A stretch of 64,000 nt of DNA from Nymphaea colorata (taxonomy: Eukaryota > Streptophyta > Magnoliopsida > Nymphaeales > Nymphaeaceae): the NCBI RefSeq assembly GCF_008831285.2, contig NC_045145.1:8122802-8186801 (forward strand). The letters are read 5' to 3'. The position numbers and the translations under genes were made by a program. The notes beneath the pieces were generated by a model. It worked only from the letters and a program-made list of their open reading frames with translations. It made no database searches and was not told the origin of the DNA. Position 1 is the first letter of the stretch; each line of letters opens with the position of its first letter. Below, one piece after another: positions 11,351 to 23,702 of the stretch.

Positions 11351-12384
11351 TATGAGAGAAAGAGAGAATGGGTGTTATTCTAATTTCAATCTGGCGAGGC
11401 ACAGTGATCAAATGTAGCACACAAGTTTTGAATATAAGCACGACTGCAAGACAAGTGGGAACTACAAAATCTTCATAACATGGATTTGGCGTACCTCATT
11501 CAACCACATCAGTGCATAAAAACAGAGGAGCAGAACAAATGTAAACAAGTAGAAGGCTGCAATTGTAGGTGGCATGAGCCAACCAACACGCAGCTTTTCC
11601 ACCCTGCGAAGTGATAGAAGAGAGAGAATGAATGGCATTTGTATATGAACAACAATCTTTGCAGCCAAGTTGCAGTCAAATGTAATCCATGATTGCTATA
11701 TCTTGTTCTACAATTATGAAACCCCAATAATCTTATAGAGGGTTGAATTAGGCCAATTCCCTTCTCAATGTCATGCCTTTAATTTTCTTCCACCAAACAA
11801 CAAATGACAGGAATATGAAAAGGTGGTTGTCCCATGCCAACACTTTTTCACCCATGTATTCCAAATGGTAGAAGACAAACAACACTATGTCATTGCCTTA
11901 CAACCTTGAGATGGGAGGTTGTCCTAATTTGACCCCTAAGGTTAGTACTGTTTCATCACTATAGAACAAGATAGAACAACCACAAGATATATTTGACTGC
12001 AAGTGGCTACAAAGGTTGTTATCTGTGTTCATATGCCTTTCATTCTCTCTCTTTTATCTCTTTGTTAGGAGGAAAAGGTGCTCACACTAGTTGGCTTATG
12101 GCACCTATGATGGCAACCTTTTGCTTGTTTACAATTGCCCTGCCCCCATGGTCATAGGCACGGATATTATTGGGAATTAATGAGATGGGCCAAATCCCTG
12201 TTATGAAGATTGTTGTAGTTCTCACTTATCTTGCAATCATGATTATAGTTGAAGCCTGTGTGTTGCATTTGGTCGTGATGCCTCACCAGACTAAAAGCAA
12301 CACACAGTCCTCTCTCTATTTTTCTCACACAATATATAGATGAGTCCCTATTTCTCCTAGATTGTGCATAGATATATATATTTC
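11351..12384. other. Interval between the direct repeats; no gene recognised
   Basis: A minus-strand open frame (11462-11668) encodes a hydrophobic stretch and is preceded by an acceptor-like CGCAG, so it could be an exon remnant, but no family was recognised. No retrotransposon motif was found between the repeats. Confidence 0.35.
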
Positions 12385-12710
12385 TAAAATTTCATGTCAC
12401 TAGAGAATTGAGAATTTGGAGGTGAGGATTGATAGTTCATGTCATCATCGTTTAAGACTACCATTGATAAAAAGAAATCCAACTGTTGTGTGCATGAGAT
12501 GTAAGAAGAGACATTCAATATGACTAACTCAACTTCTTGCTGCATCAAATGCTAGTACCTTTAATGAAGACATTAAATGTGTAAGAAATATTAACTGAAG
12601 TGTAAGTTCCTAATTCAATCATTAATTATATTGTCCTTTTTATCATGTAACTATTATACTTATGACCTTACATTTGTCAAAAATTAAGATTTTATTTTAT
12701 TAAGTCACAT
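12385..12710 (+). repeat. Diverged direct repeat, copy 2
   Basis: Partner of 10945-11350, with the same blocks in the same order and small indels. A CT microsatellite begins just after it. Confidence 0.65.
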
Positions 12711-12712
12711 AT

Positions 12713-12739
12713 CTCTCTCTCTCTCTCTCTCTCTCTCTC
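12713..12739. repeat. (CT)n microsatellite
   Basis: Perfect CT dinucleotide run of about 13 units. Confidence 0.95.
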
Positions 12740-13111
12740 ACGTGTTTGGTTATATCACAAAATGCAAATGGAACAATACAAAGTCTGCCTATTAAGCAAA
12801 TGATCTTATTATCTTTTTTCAACTAAAAACATTTGTGCTGAATTTCGGTTAGAACTCTAATAATATGGGTCATGAGGTCCAAAGTACCAAATGAAATCCT
12901 TCACATCTAACTCAAGTTTTTTGTTCTGATCTTTTTCACGTCCTACCAAATTAAATATGTTCAATGTCAAGTTAGGTTTATTCCATTGAGGACCAACTCT
13001 CTAAGCACATGGAGTCTAGATTTGTCGCAGAACAAATGAGCCCTAAAAGTATATAGAGTCTCATACAATTTTTTAACCCCCTACTCTATCTCATCTACTG
13101 CAAGGTAATAT

Positions 13112-13290
13112 TAATGGTGGGCATCAGGGCAGGTATCCATCGGGTATCTAATATCCAGCCTGAAATGGGCCCAGTCATGGTTTTGGCAAATAAACCAAGA
13201 GTAATTAGGCCCGGCCCGGCCCGGCCCGGCCAGACCGATAAGATACTAGGACAGGCCCAGGCCCAGACTGCAGGTTTGACAAGGGCCCAT
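13112..13290. mobile_element. Decayed GGCCCGG-type hAT end
   Basis: Starts TAATGGTGGGCATCAGGG, resembling the TAGTGCTGGGCATTGGG end at 25296. It contains four tandem GGCCC units near 13208-13230 and further GGCCCAGGCCC sequence. No clean right end or target duplication was found. Confidence 0.5.
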
Positions 13291-14574
13291 AGATGCCTGA
13301 GAAAGAGTCTGGTTCAATATTGTTCACTCACCATTAGTAGATGGAGGACATTTTTATAACTATTGTGGAAGAAGGCCTTTTTAAACTTCTTCGATACATG
13401 ACTAGAAATGCCACTCCTCTTTAGTACTCTACCAAAGATTTCCTAGAGTGGCATGTGCACTCCAAGACTCCATTAACAAAAGAAAGGGTCTCTCCTCCTC
13501 CATACTCTTTAGTTCAATCTCAATAGATTTTTGAGGAGTGGCACCCAAGACTTTACTATAAAAAATGGGTCATGTGCTTTATACATTTGCTCTGGAGCTT
13601 TAACAAGCCAAATGATGTTTAATCCAAGTTTGGCCAAATTTACATGAGTCGTGTGAAAAAAATGATTATCAATCCAGGCCAGTTATTAGGTAGTGGATTT
13701 GGCTTGGTGCCCAACAAACCTTAGGCATAGCTAAGCACAATTATTAGCAGGTATGATAATGGTTCTGGATCATCTACAACAAAACAATTTATCTACTATG
13801 CCTGCTGCTTAGGTGCTCCTCTCTTGCTTACGTCACCGGCTTTAGCATAAAGTCATGAACCCTAGCACTTGAACCCTCAAGTTCCAAATCTTGATTGCAT
13901 CATTTTGTGAGTGCCCTTATCATTGGCATCGATCATTGTTGGACCTAGAGTCTCCAGGCAAAGAGATTAACAGGGAATTTTTCTAGGTGCTTTTATCAAT
14001 GTGTTTGTTTTGCCTTTCTTTTCGTTATGTAAAGCATGCGAGAATCGATCCTTTTTCTGAGATTTTGATTTTTTCCTATTTCATTGCTCTTTGTTTAAGC
14101 GACAATGTGACAACATGGACAATATTTTCAAAACCTAGTTTTACTATTTTTTTGTTGATTCTCTAACAGATTTCATTGAGGATGAGCAAACCCTAGGAGT
14201 ATTTGTGCTCTTTGCTTGATATGCACCTGATGTCCTTGAGAATTTTAAGTTCAAGTGATGCGCATGATATTGGAGATGGAGAAGCAGATGTTGGAGATGC
14301 ACTTGATTAGGAGAGAATGGTGAATCAAGTTTTGTTAGGGTTGATTGGAGAGAGTGGCGAATTGATCTTTGTTAGGGTTGATTGTACAATGATGGAAAGG
14401 GAAAAGATAAAGGGAGCATTAGAGAGAGGGACTGACAGAGAAAGCTGTTGGTTCCTCTTAGTTTGTCCCATTAATTTCTTACTGATCTTCCACTTCTTTG
14501 ATTGCAACAAACTTGTCAAGGGTGTTGGTGATCCTCCTCTGCCATCCTCCTTCTGCTAGCTTGGTCGTTGTCCT
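13291..14574. other. No gene seen
   Basis: Moderately AT-rich sequence without recognisable coding or repeat structure. A short plus-strand frame at 14317-14559 has no recognisable similarity. Confidence 0.4.
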
Positions 14575-15689
14575 TAGGGATGTCAATAGGTCAAATTTGG
14601 ATCAGATCTACCTTTTACCATATCTAATTTTTTGGACAGTCATATATTTGGATTGGGACTTGGATTCAAATTTGGATGAAAAAAAACTAATACCATATCA
14701 GAATCCGACTTTAAAATCTACAGCTAAATCTGATTTTTAAGTTATATTTGAATCCGATCCGACTTTTAAGTATATCTGAATCTGACTTTTAAGTAATATC
14801 TGAATCCAATTGGAATATGACTTTTAAGCCATATGAAAATCTGATCCAAATCTAACTTTTAAATATTATCTGATTCGAAATGTAATTTTATTAATTAGCT
14901 GAGTTTAAAAAATATGTATCTACATTCAGAATTTGAATACTATCCAAATATAATAAAATAAACCAAAAACATTAAACTTGTACCAATATTGAAGTAACTG
15001 AGTAAATGATGAAGGAATGTATTCAAGTAACTATGAAGGTAATTTGTATGAAGAATATACAGTAAATACTAAATGAACTATGAAACCCAATCTTAACCTC
15101 ACACTAGCCCAAACTCGACTAGTGATAATTGTCAAGCTTATTGAGAGAGAGAAAGAACAAACAAAAAAAAAGTATGTATCACATCATTAAACTTCATTAT
15201 TTAGAGCATGCAATTTTCAATTTTCAAAATTGTATTTGGTTATTGTTTGTTGATGCAACGAGAAACTAGACGAGTCATCCTTGATAGCTTTAATAAAAAA
15301 CATTTCACCATATAGTACGAGCTGACAAAAATTTTCTTTCAATGTGTCTATTTGCCAAAATGGATATGTTCTTTCTATTTTGATATATATTTCAACCATG
15401 TTGACATTATATTTAGGATAATGCTATCAAATTAACATGCATTATGTAAATAAAAATTTTAATTAAATAAACATCTTAGGCACAAATAACTGTAGGTTTT
15501 GTTTAATTGATATAAAGAAAGCAGATAGGTTCAAAAGAATATATACCTTTAATCTATGATTCAATTTCAATGTATGCACATGCCGATGGTGCTTCCACTT
15601 TAGGCAAAGGTATAGGCATATCGGAATCATCTAACAAAAGAATAAAATAAGCAACACAAATATATGCTTAAATGCATTTATAATAAATT

Positions 15690-17545
15690 AATTACCTTGA
15701 ACAAGATCTAACAACCAATCTTGATCACAAATCAAAGTCTCCACAATCTTTGCACCTAATCTACTTCAATATAAATCAATAATACGTCCACCCGCTTTAA
15801 ATGTTGACTCTAATGCAACAGTTGATATAGGAATAACCAAAATATCACATCCCATTTTAGATAACACTGGGTATTTAGGTACATTGAATTCCACCATGTC
15901 AAAATGTCAATTGGATTTTTTTTTTTGATAAAAAGGCTCTTTTAAATACAACCCCAAATCTGATTTTGTGAGTTGGCTTTGTGAAAATTCTTCAAAAAAT
16001 TCATCTAGTGCATTTTCCCTACGCTTGTTATGAGAAGAAAATTCAATCAAAGAAATAAAGCTAGACGCATCACTATCCTTCTCAACATCAATATCAGTAT
16101 GAAGAGTCTTCGATGCATAAATAGATTTATACTCATCATAAAGATCACAAAGGTAGTTCTTAATTGCAAAGACGCATTCATATGTTTCATCTTTATAAAA
16201 AAATTTATATTAAAACTCAATTATTTTCATATTATAATGAGGATCAAAAACCACTACGACTGCTAAAATGAAATTGCATATATCCCAATACTTATCAAAT
16301 TTTCTTTTCATCCTCATTGCCACATTTGAAAGGCAAATATATGACCTTAAACAGATTTTTTCAGTTTTCATCTTTATCTCACAAAACTCTTTAAAGAATA
16401 TATTAGAGGTTGGGTACTTTACTACAAAAATGACATTAGTAGCATCACAAAATATTTTTAAACTATTTTAAATAATAGTAGCCTTCTTCCACTCATCCTC
16501 AGTTGGTGTCAAATGATAATGACGATTAAGTTTTTGAAAACGACCAAAATTTTTTTTATATTGTAAAGCTACATAAAACATAAGAAATGTTGAGTTCCAT
16601 CTAGTTGGAACATCAAAACCTATTTTTTTTTCTCAAGTAACTTTAACATGATGCACTGCTCGATCAAATATTTCACATTAAGCTGAAGATGCCTTGATAT
16701 ATTTAATGTTTTATCTGATCTTATCAATCACATCACTTATTTCCTTGAAACCATCTAGTACAAACAAATTAAGAATATGAGCTGCACAACTAACTTGAAA
16801 AAAAGTTTTATTACAGACAAGTGCACCCTTTTCAAGAAACCACTCTATCAATTTTGTAACCATGATAATTGAAAATAACTTGCGATCAATGTTCCATTTT
16901 AGTAAATAATCTTTGATGACTAATGCACATTTTTCTTCTGTATAAGGTGTTTCAACCATAACAAAGTTGAGAACTTTATTTCGTATTTCCCAACTATTAT
17001 CATTGTAAAGTGCAGTCAAACATAAATAACCACGTTTCTAACAAGATGAAGTCCACATATCAAATGTGATACTATTCCTCCCATTAGTCTTCTCCAATAT
17101 CAAATGTGATACTATTCCTCCCATTAGTCTTCTCCAAAATATTACATAATTTTATCTTTTCATCTTCATAAATGCGTATGCAATCTGATCTCACAGTACC
17201 ATGTGACAATAGTTTGAGCTCTGGTTGTTATCTTTTAATAAACTTCTGAAATCATGAATGACTAATCATACAAAATGGATATTTATGAAGAATAATCATA
17301 TTAGCTAAATCCAGTCGACTTTTATTTGAATCAAACTTGAAAGTACCAATAATATCTTTTCCATCTTCACCAATGACAAGATGTTGTTGGCATAATTCTA
17401 AGTTAGGCCTTTCTGGACATGCCTTTAAATGTTTCTTTAAACGTGTGGTGTCCATCTTACTATCATAATCCATAGATACTTTACAGTGTTGACAAACAAC
17501 ATATTGAATACCTATTTCGTTTAGTGTCCTGCTAAACTCTTCCAT
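15690..17545 (-). pseudogene. Decayed hAT transposase
   Basis: On the minus strand the hAT landmarks come in order. Near 17400-17545 is a BED zinc finger (VVCQHCK ... TRLKKHLKAC). Near 17040-17085 is SITFDMWTSSC, the start of the RNase H-like catalytic core, followed by GYLCLTALYNDNSWEIRNKVLNF. Near 16715-16800 is VSCAAHILNLFVLDG. Near 15700-15850 is the C-terminal dimerisation motif (VIPISTVALESTFKAGGRIID ... VETLICDQDWL). Stops and frameshifts break it, including a 40-bp duplication at 17057-17136. This is a relative, not a copy, of the 37672-39617 gene. Confidence 0.88.
17057..17136. repeat. 40-bp tandem duplication inside the hAT pseudogene
   Basis: Two identical 40-bp units starting ATATCAAATGTGATACTATT lie head to tail (17057-17096 and 17097-17136). 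As 40 is not a multiple of three, the duplication shifts the transposase frame just before the FDMW motif. Confidence 0.95.
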
Positions 17546-19129
17546 ACAGCTGATCTTAGTGACTTGGGTTTTGTAAGAAGCATGTCAGTTTCTATATTCT
17601 TAGCATAGACAAAACTAGAAGCATTGACACCAAATGTTGTAGAATTCATATGTTGCATATATAAAAAATATAGATAAGTAAATGAATAATTAATGATAAG
17701 CCCACAAAAAAATTAAATAAAGTATTTTACCAATTGAGAAGTTTCTTGAGTGTCCTCTCTTAACTCTTGGTTAGCAAGGTTAATGATTTCTGACATGAAG
17801 TACCAATGGTAAAATTGTTGAGCATCTAATATTTCACAAGGAATAAAATACACTTGCAAGTTCATGGACATGTAGGAGAAATAGACATGGTTTTGGTTGT
17901 TGAATATCTTCTCCTCCGCCTCCTCCTTCATCGTCATTATTTTTTTCTTTCATTTACTATTTTTGGTTGCCTAGGCCTGCCTAGCACTTTTCACTACTAG
18001 CCATGCTGAGATTTTGACAAGCTACATCATGTAAATATGAAATTTATCTAAAGTTCTATTAAACAAAACCTAATAGAAAAGCAAACTTTACAAGTCTATA
18101 ATTATATCAAAATCACCCCAAACACTAATAGGCCACTTCAAATTAAGTCTATAATTATATAGTTCTGCAAAAAGCAACAAAGTGAGCTTATAAAATAGCA
18201 GTATTGGCCAAAAAATAAAGGCCAAAGGATGAAGACAAAAAATATTCCATGAAGCATTGGACTCACAGATGGTGATGCCTTTTGGTACCATTATCATTTT
18301 ATAAGTGGCAAACTAAATATAATATGCGAGGGTGGAGATCAGATGACGAGTCCCTTGGACACCCCCCATCCACTCAAACAAAGGGTATTCAAGGATTGTT
18401 CATGGATTCCTTGTGCTTTGGATGGTCCACATAAAGATCTAGAGCAGTTGATGCCAAGATGAACTACATCTAACACATCAGAACAAATAGCTGAAGATGA
18501 AAAGGCCCATGAGGGTTTACAGGTAACGCGTACCTCTCACCTCATTCCCACTCGTTAATCAAACAATTCATAGATGAAAAGGACACGAGAAGGATACTTG
18601 AAGCAGAAGAAGGCAAGCATACATTTTAAAAATTATGGGAGGCCTTCATTAACATATCGAGCTCACTTCGGAAAACGAAACTAAGAAAACAGAAAGGGGA
18701 GTATTAGTAAATTAAATAATAACACAGAAACATAAAATCAGTAACTCATTGTTTACTGATGAATCATGTGATGCATGTCTTGCCAAATAAAAAATAGTAC
18801 TTTGCAGAAATAAATAAATAAAAAAAAGATCCCGATGGAACAGAAACTACAAGATTATGGTAATGAACCAGCATTTAAATAAGCAAACAATGAGAAATTC
18901 TATATAAAAGCACCAGGCACATCAAGATCAAATGATCAACAACTCAAACATCAACTCAACAAGAAGGAAACGATGGCACTACATTTTTAACCATTCTGAT
19001 TCACAAACTATTTCATTAGGTGTGCTTGACACCATTTGAAATTTAGTACGAAAAATTAAAATATTTATATTATTTGCATATATATATAATTTCATTTAAA
19101 ATTAATAAATATAATTGAAATTAGACTCA
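17546..19129. other. No further gene recognised
   Basis: Upstream side of the hAT pseudogene. Small frames at 17713-17937 (minus) and 18088-18297 (minus) have no recognisable similarity. The first could be transposase leader. Confidence 0.4.
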
Positions 19130-19265
19130 GCCAAATCTCAACCTAGGCACGGGCCCAAGTGCAGCCGGGTTTCTTGTAAGGCCCAATTGGCTAGAATGCA
19201 TTTTCAAGGCCCAGGCCCTGCTTGCTAAAAGCCCGACAAGCCTCTGCCTCGGTTATCCCGTTTTA
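19130..19265. repeat. GGCCC-rich hAT-end remnant
   Basis: GC-rich island in AT-rich DNA with CTAGGCACGGGCCC at its left and repeated AAGGCCCA units. It resembles the subterminal regions of the GGCCCGG hAT family but no paired end or target duplication is visible. Confidence 0.4.
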
Positions 19266-19984
19266 TTTCTTATTTCAATTTCAATTACTGATTCTCTAAA
19301 CTTTTTAACTTTTTGATTTGATTTAAAAAATGATTCTGACAACGTTGGTTTAATTACAAGACCAGCCAAGAAAGCTTAATTGAGTCTAGTTCTTATAACT
19401 CAAACTTGACTCGTTTTAACATTTCAAGTATAATAAATTCGAGCTCGATTTTTTTATGAACGACTCGAGTTTTTTTTTTTAGCAAATTTGTGTCGGACTC
19501 CTTCTGCAAAGAATATTCCTTGATGCGCGTAAGATAGTTTAACTAAATAGTTGTAATTAAATAAAATAGTTTAAGAAAACTTGGGTTTAATTCTCAATTT
19601 GGAAATTTTAAGTTATTTTCAAATACTTCCTCTGATCAATTCTCTTTTTCTAAATACTTGTCTAAAGTGACTAGTTTATCAACTGAATAAAATTTTTATG
19701 AGGTTGCATGTCTATAAAAAAATGATATGTTTGATTATTTATTAAAATAGTTTGTTGAATAAATAAATTATTCATATAGCCTCCATACCTTTTTCCATAT
19801 TAAATGTGCATATTGAACTATGATTTTTATTTTTTAAATAACAGCAAATTTTAATTTAATAGACAACTTTTTTATGATGTTCACTTATTGATAATTATTA
19901 AATCGGTTGACCCATATTAGTTCTCATGTACAAAATACATTGTTTAAGGAAATTTTCTCATTTCATCGAGTTAATTAAAATAAT
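19266..19984. other. AT-rich, no gene seen
   Basis: Very AT-rich sequence with no open frame of note. Confidence 0.4.
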
Positions 19985-20550
19985 TTGCTTTACATATGTA
20001 TAAAGGGTGTTCAATGACGTCAAACCTTCATTCGCTCCACACCATCACTAGCTCTTTGGGTGAGTCTTTTAGTATATTAGATTGCTTAATTACATAAATA
20101 GAACAACTTATAAATCGATCCATTTGCATATTATATTGTTTATCTTTCAAACAAATTGTTCCATTTGCACATTTCACTCTCCCAATTGAATTGGTTTGAT
20201 GATTCAAACATTCAATTAATCGCTATTTCCTATTAGTTAAAGGTTTTTGTTTTTAAATTGGTGAACTTTGCTTTACATATGTATAAAGGGTGTTCAATGA
20301 TGTCAAACCTTCATTTGCTCCACACCATCACTAGCTCTTTGAGTTAGTCCTTTTAGTATATTAGTTTGCTTAATTACATAAATAGAACAACTTATAAATC
20401 GATCCATTTGCATATTATATTGTTTATCTTTCAAACAAATTGTTCCATTTGCACATTTCACTCTCCCAATTGAATTGGTTTGATGATTCAAACATTCAAC
20501 CAATCTCTATTTCCTATTAGTTAAAGGCTTTTGTTTTTAAATTGATGAAT
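19985..20550. repeat. 283-bp tandem duplication
   Basis: Two nearly identical copies (19985-20267 and 20268-20550) lie head to tail. Each starts TTTGCTTTACATATGTATAA and ends with TTTTTGTTTTTAAATTG. Only scattered substitutions are visible (GACGTC/GATGTC, TTCGCT/TTTGCT), so the duplication is young relative to its surroundings. No coding function seen. Confidence 0.93.
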
Positions 20551-21109
20551 TATGTATTATATATCAAATAAGCAAGACTTTTAGACAAGTTGTATGATTG
20601 TGCAAAATAATTTATTTGATTGATTAAATAAGTAATTGACAAATTGCTAAGGAAAACCTTTATTAAGAGTTTTGCAATTTTTCCATATTAAATATATTTA
20701 TTTGATATTATTTTTTATATTTCTGAAAATGCCAATTTTGTTGAAATTTCTTAGTTAAAGTTTCCTTTATTATTTACAATTAAATAAATACATTATTTAA
20801 GATATCCTAGTTAGTTTATATCTTAACTATCATAGTTTGCTTGATTACACAAAAATGTTTAATTAAACATAATATTAATTATTTAATTATTCAAAATTAT
20901 TTTGTATGATGTAGTTGTAAATGTTTTAAATCAAATGGTGTATATGGCAACTATATGGCCATTATTATCATAACTCCATGAAAGATATTAGCAACTAATC
21001 AGGTTTCTTTTCATATAACATTTATATTCTCATCATATGACGATATTTAGTTGGTACATTTGACTAGACCTTTTGTCCAAAACATCTTACCATTGTGGTA
21101 TCAAAACAT
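20551..21109. other. AT-rich, no gene seen
   Basis: No coding signal or repeat recognised. Confidence 0.4.
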
Positions 21110-21440
21110 GGAGCCCCCAACTCATAGACATCAGCTCTCACGGCTTCGGGTACCAGGCTACTGTTTGGATTCAAATACCAGCTCTTTTTGGCTTCGGATA
21201 TCAGCTCATGGTTTGGATTCAGATATCAGGTTGCGTTCAGATTCGAATACCAAACTTCAGATTCAGATATGAGCTCATGGTTTGGATTCAGATATCAAGT
21301 TACAGTTCATATTTAGATATACTTATTAAGATGTTTATTATCTGATCGGATATTTGTTTAAAACAGAATCCGACTCCGGTTGGATGTTATTTCTTAAATC
21401 CAAATCCAATCCAATTTCTAGATTGATGTTAAATTTCTTT
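21110..21440. repeat. Degenerate array of TTTGGATTCAGATATCAG-like units
   Basis: Units of about 25-35 bp, such as TCAGCTCATGGTTTGGATTC, recur with variation and make short open frames by chance. The reverse complement resembles the repeats at 14700-14880, so it may be the opposite subterminal region of the same hAT element. Confidence 0.6.
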
Positions 21441-21760
21441 TCATTTTTCTAAAGCAAATGGGACGGGTTCCTCATTCGAATCAAATCCACATAGGAGATG
21501 TGAAGCTGCAAGCCACATCAAAGTCATTTTGTTGGTTCGCATCTCTCACTCTCTCTTTTATTTCATTTCCAAAGAGGGGGAAGGCTGAGACTCTTCAAAG
21601 AGCTACGGTTCAACTGCTGTTTTTTCTTGGGGTCCTTGAATTCCCAATCTTGTGGTAAAAATTAAGTTGAATGACACTAACAATCAGTCCGGAGGGGGAT
21701 TTGTATGACGGTAAGGATTAACCTGAATCTCTCGTGTTTTTACTCTTTCCTTTCTATTAA

Positions 21761-22137
21761 CACAGACGTTTCTAGACTACCAGGCATGATCAGTTCAAGA
21801 AATGTCTATGTTATCGTGCTGATCATGTGAGGTGAGGCTCAAGCCACCAACCACCAAGCTGATCGTGTGAGATTGGAACCACCAAGCGTTACATCATGGT
21901 CAGTTCTAGGAACCACCTGCTGGACGTGCGAAGATGTTGCGATGATGATCAGTTTCCATACCAACCGGGAAGTGCTGCTGGACGTGCGAAGATGCTGAAC
22001 ATGTGAAGTAGTTATTATCCGAAGTAGTTATTATCCTTTAAAACTGCAATGTAACCACACATCCCTGTGTGTATATAAGAGATACACGAGAGTAATAAAG
22101 GAGTGAGAAAAATAGAGGATTTATTTCACCTGTTACA
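21761..22137 (+). repeat. 5' LTR of copia-2
   Basis: About 377 bp, ending TTACA. Contains a TATA-like TGTATATAAGAG near 22070-22082. It aligns along its length with the right LTR and contains the uninterrupted site (TGTGAGAT, about 21866-21873) where the right LTR carries the hAT element. The internal GAAGTAGTTATTATCC phrase is duplicated here but single in the right LTR. Confidence 0.9.
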
Positions 22138-22149
22138 ATATTTCTTTTA

Positions 22150-22161
22150 TGGTATCAGAGC
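22150..22161 (+). other. Primer-binding site of copia-2
   Basis: TGGTATCAGAGC, complementary to the 3' end of initiator Met tRNA, about 12 bases inside the LTR edge. Confidence 0.9.
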
Positions 22162-23702
22162 GAAACGTAAAAGGTCTCACCCATGGCTTCTGCCATTGCT
22201 CCCATCGCATCAAATCAGAAGTTTCCTTATCGGTTGTTCCTGAAATTAAGAGGAATTTGATTTTAGTACGCCAGTTGACAAAGGGTTTACATGTCGAGTT
22301 TTGCTTTTCAGATTATCGCTTCCAAATCAAGAACAGGGAATCAAGGCAAGTGATTGCTGACGGCCACCAGTAGGGTGATCTTTACATGTTTGCAGCAGAT
22401 TCAAAGGCGGCATGCTTCTCCAATCGTCAAAAGGTGGTCAGTTTAGAAACATGGCATAGAAGATTAGCTCATGTTAATTTTGGAGTTTTAAAGTTCTTGA
22501 ATAAACAAAACCATATTTGTAGTTCAAACATTACAGAAAGAAATCTATGTGCTGGTTGTTCTATGGCAAAATCTTCTCGTCTCCCTTCCTTTTCTGCTGA
22601 TATTTGGGATTCACAACCTTTTGACATACTACATTGTGACTTGTGGGGTCCGTCACCAGTTAATTCAGTTCAAGGCATGAGGTATTATGCGATATTTGTT
22701 GATGATTCAACCAAATTCAGCTGGCTTTTTCCTTTAAAAGAGAAATCAGAATTTGTGCACTGTTTTAAAAGATTCATTATATATGTGAAGAACTAGTTTG
22801 ATAAAATGATCAAAGCATTCCACTCAGATGGTGGAACTGAATTTGATAATTTCAGGATGAAGAAAATTTTTCAAGAAAATGGAATTCAACACATGATATC
22901 TTGTCCGTACACGCCACAACAAAATGGACAGGCAGAGAGAAAACACAGAGTTATTACAGAAGTTGGGTTAGCGATGATGTTCCGGGCTGGTTTGTCTCCC
23001 AGATATTGGGTTGAGACATTCAATATTGCAGTTTGGGTTCATAATAGAGTTCCTTCACCTAGGCTGAATATGACCTCTCCATATGAAAATTTGTTCAGAA
23101 CTAAGCCTGACTATAGTTATATGAGAATTTTTGGATGTTTATGTTTCTCATACCTAAGAGATTATGTCAAACATCAACTCGATCCAAGATCATTGCCCTA
23201 CATTTTCTTGGGCTATTGTGCAATGCATAAAGGTTATAGGTGCCTACATGTTAAAACAGATGGTGTATATACTTCTAGGCACTGTATTTTTGATGAGAAT
23301 ACATTTCCATTTAAAGGTATAGATGATGTAAGAACTCAAATCTCTGACATTGAATATGAAGCATGGTTTCCTACGGATGAAGAGACAAGTAAAAGACAAC
23401 TTAGTGGAGAGCCAAAACACAATGCCAGCCAAGACAAAGACAGAATAGCAAGTGATCTCACAAAAATGCATGGAACCGAGGTAGTAAGTCAAGCTAATCA
23501 ACAACAAACTTATTCACAAGATGACAATGACGAACAACAAGAAGAGCATGGTGACATGGAGGAAAATACTACATCCTCCGATGAACGGCTTGGAACCAAC
23601 CACAGAGAGGCAAAACCTGTTCCGTTAAGGCAAATGATAACTCATTCAATGCATGGAATAGTGAAACCAAACCCTCAGTATTTGCTCACATGCAAAAAAT
23701 AG
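22162..23702 (+). pseudogene. copia-2 gag start fused to integrase
   Basis: A gag-like start (ATG at 22183, MASAIAPIASNQKF) is joined after about 14 codons to the end of the protease/pre-integrase region (VPEIKRNLILVRQLTKG). All of Gag, the zinc knuckle and the protease active site are therefore missing. Integrase follows: a zinc-finger region (TWHRRLAH ... CAGC), DLWGP, SDGGTEF and NGQAERKHR as the three acidic positions, then the C-terminal GYCAMHKGYRCL block. In-frame TAG codons at 22371 and 22794 interrupt it. Confidence 0.88.

Larger units (their letters stand above)
14575..21440 (-). mobile_element. Possible large decayed hAT element around the transposase pseudogene
   Basis: The left border TAGGGATGTCAATAGG matches the common Ac-like hAT terminus and is followed by degenerate ATCTGAATCCGACTTTTAAG-like repeats to about 14880. 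Near 21110-21440 a second array rich in TTTGGATTCAGATATC ends in TTCTAGATTGATGTT, which could be a worn right end in inverted orientation. A hAT transposase pseudogene lies between. No matching 8-bp duplication was seen. The interval also holds a tandem duplication and a GGCCC-rich remnant, so continuity as one element is inference. Confidence 0.35.

Noticed and set aside
11462-11668. Hydrophobic minus-strand frame with an acceptor-like border
   Set aside because: Could be an exon of a membrane protein, but no family or neighbouring exon was recognised.
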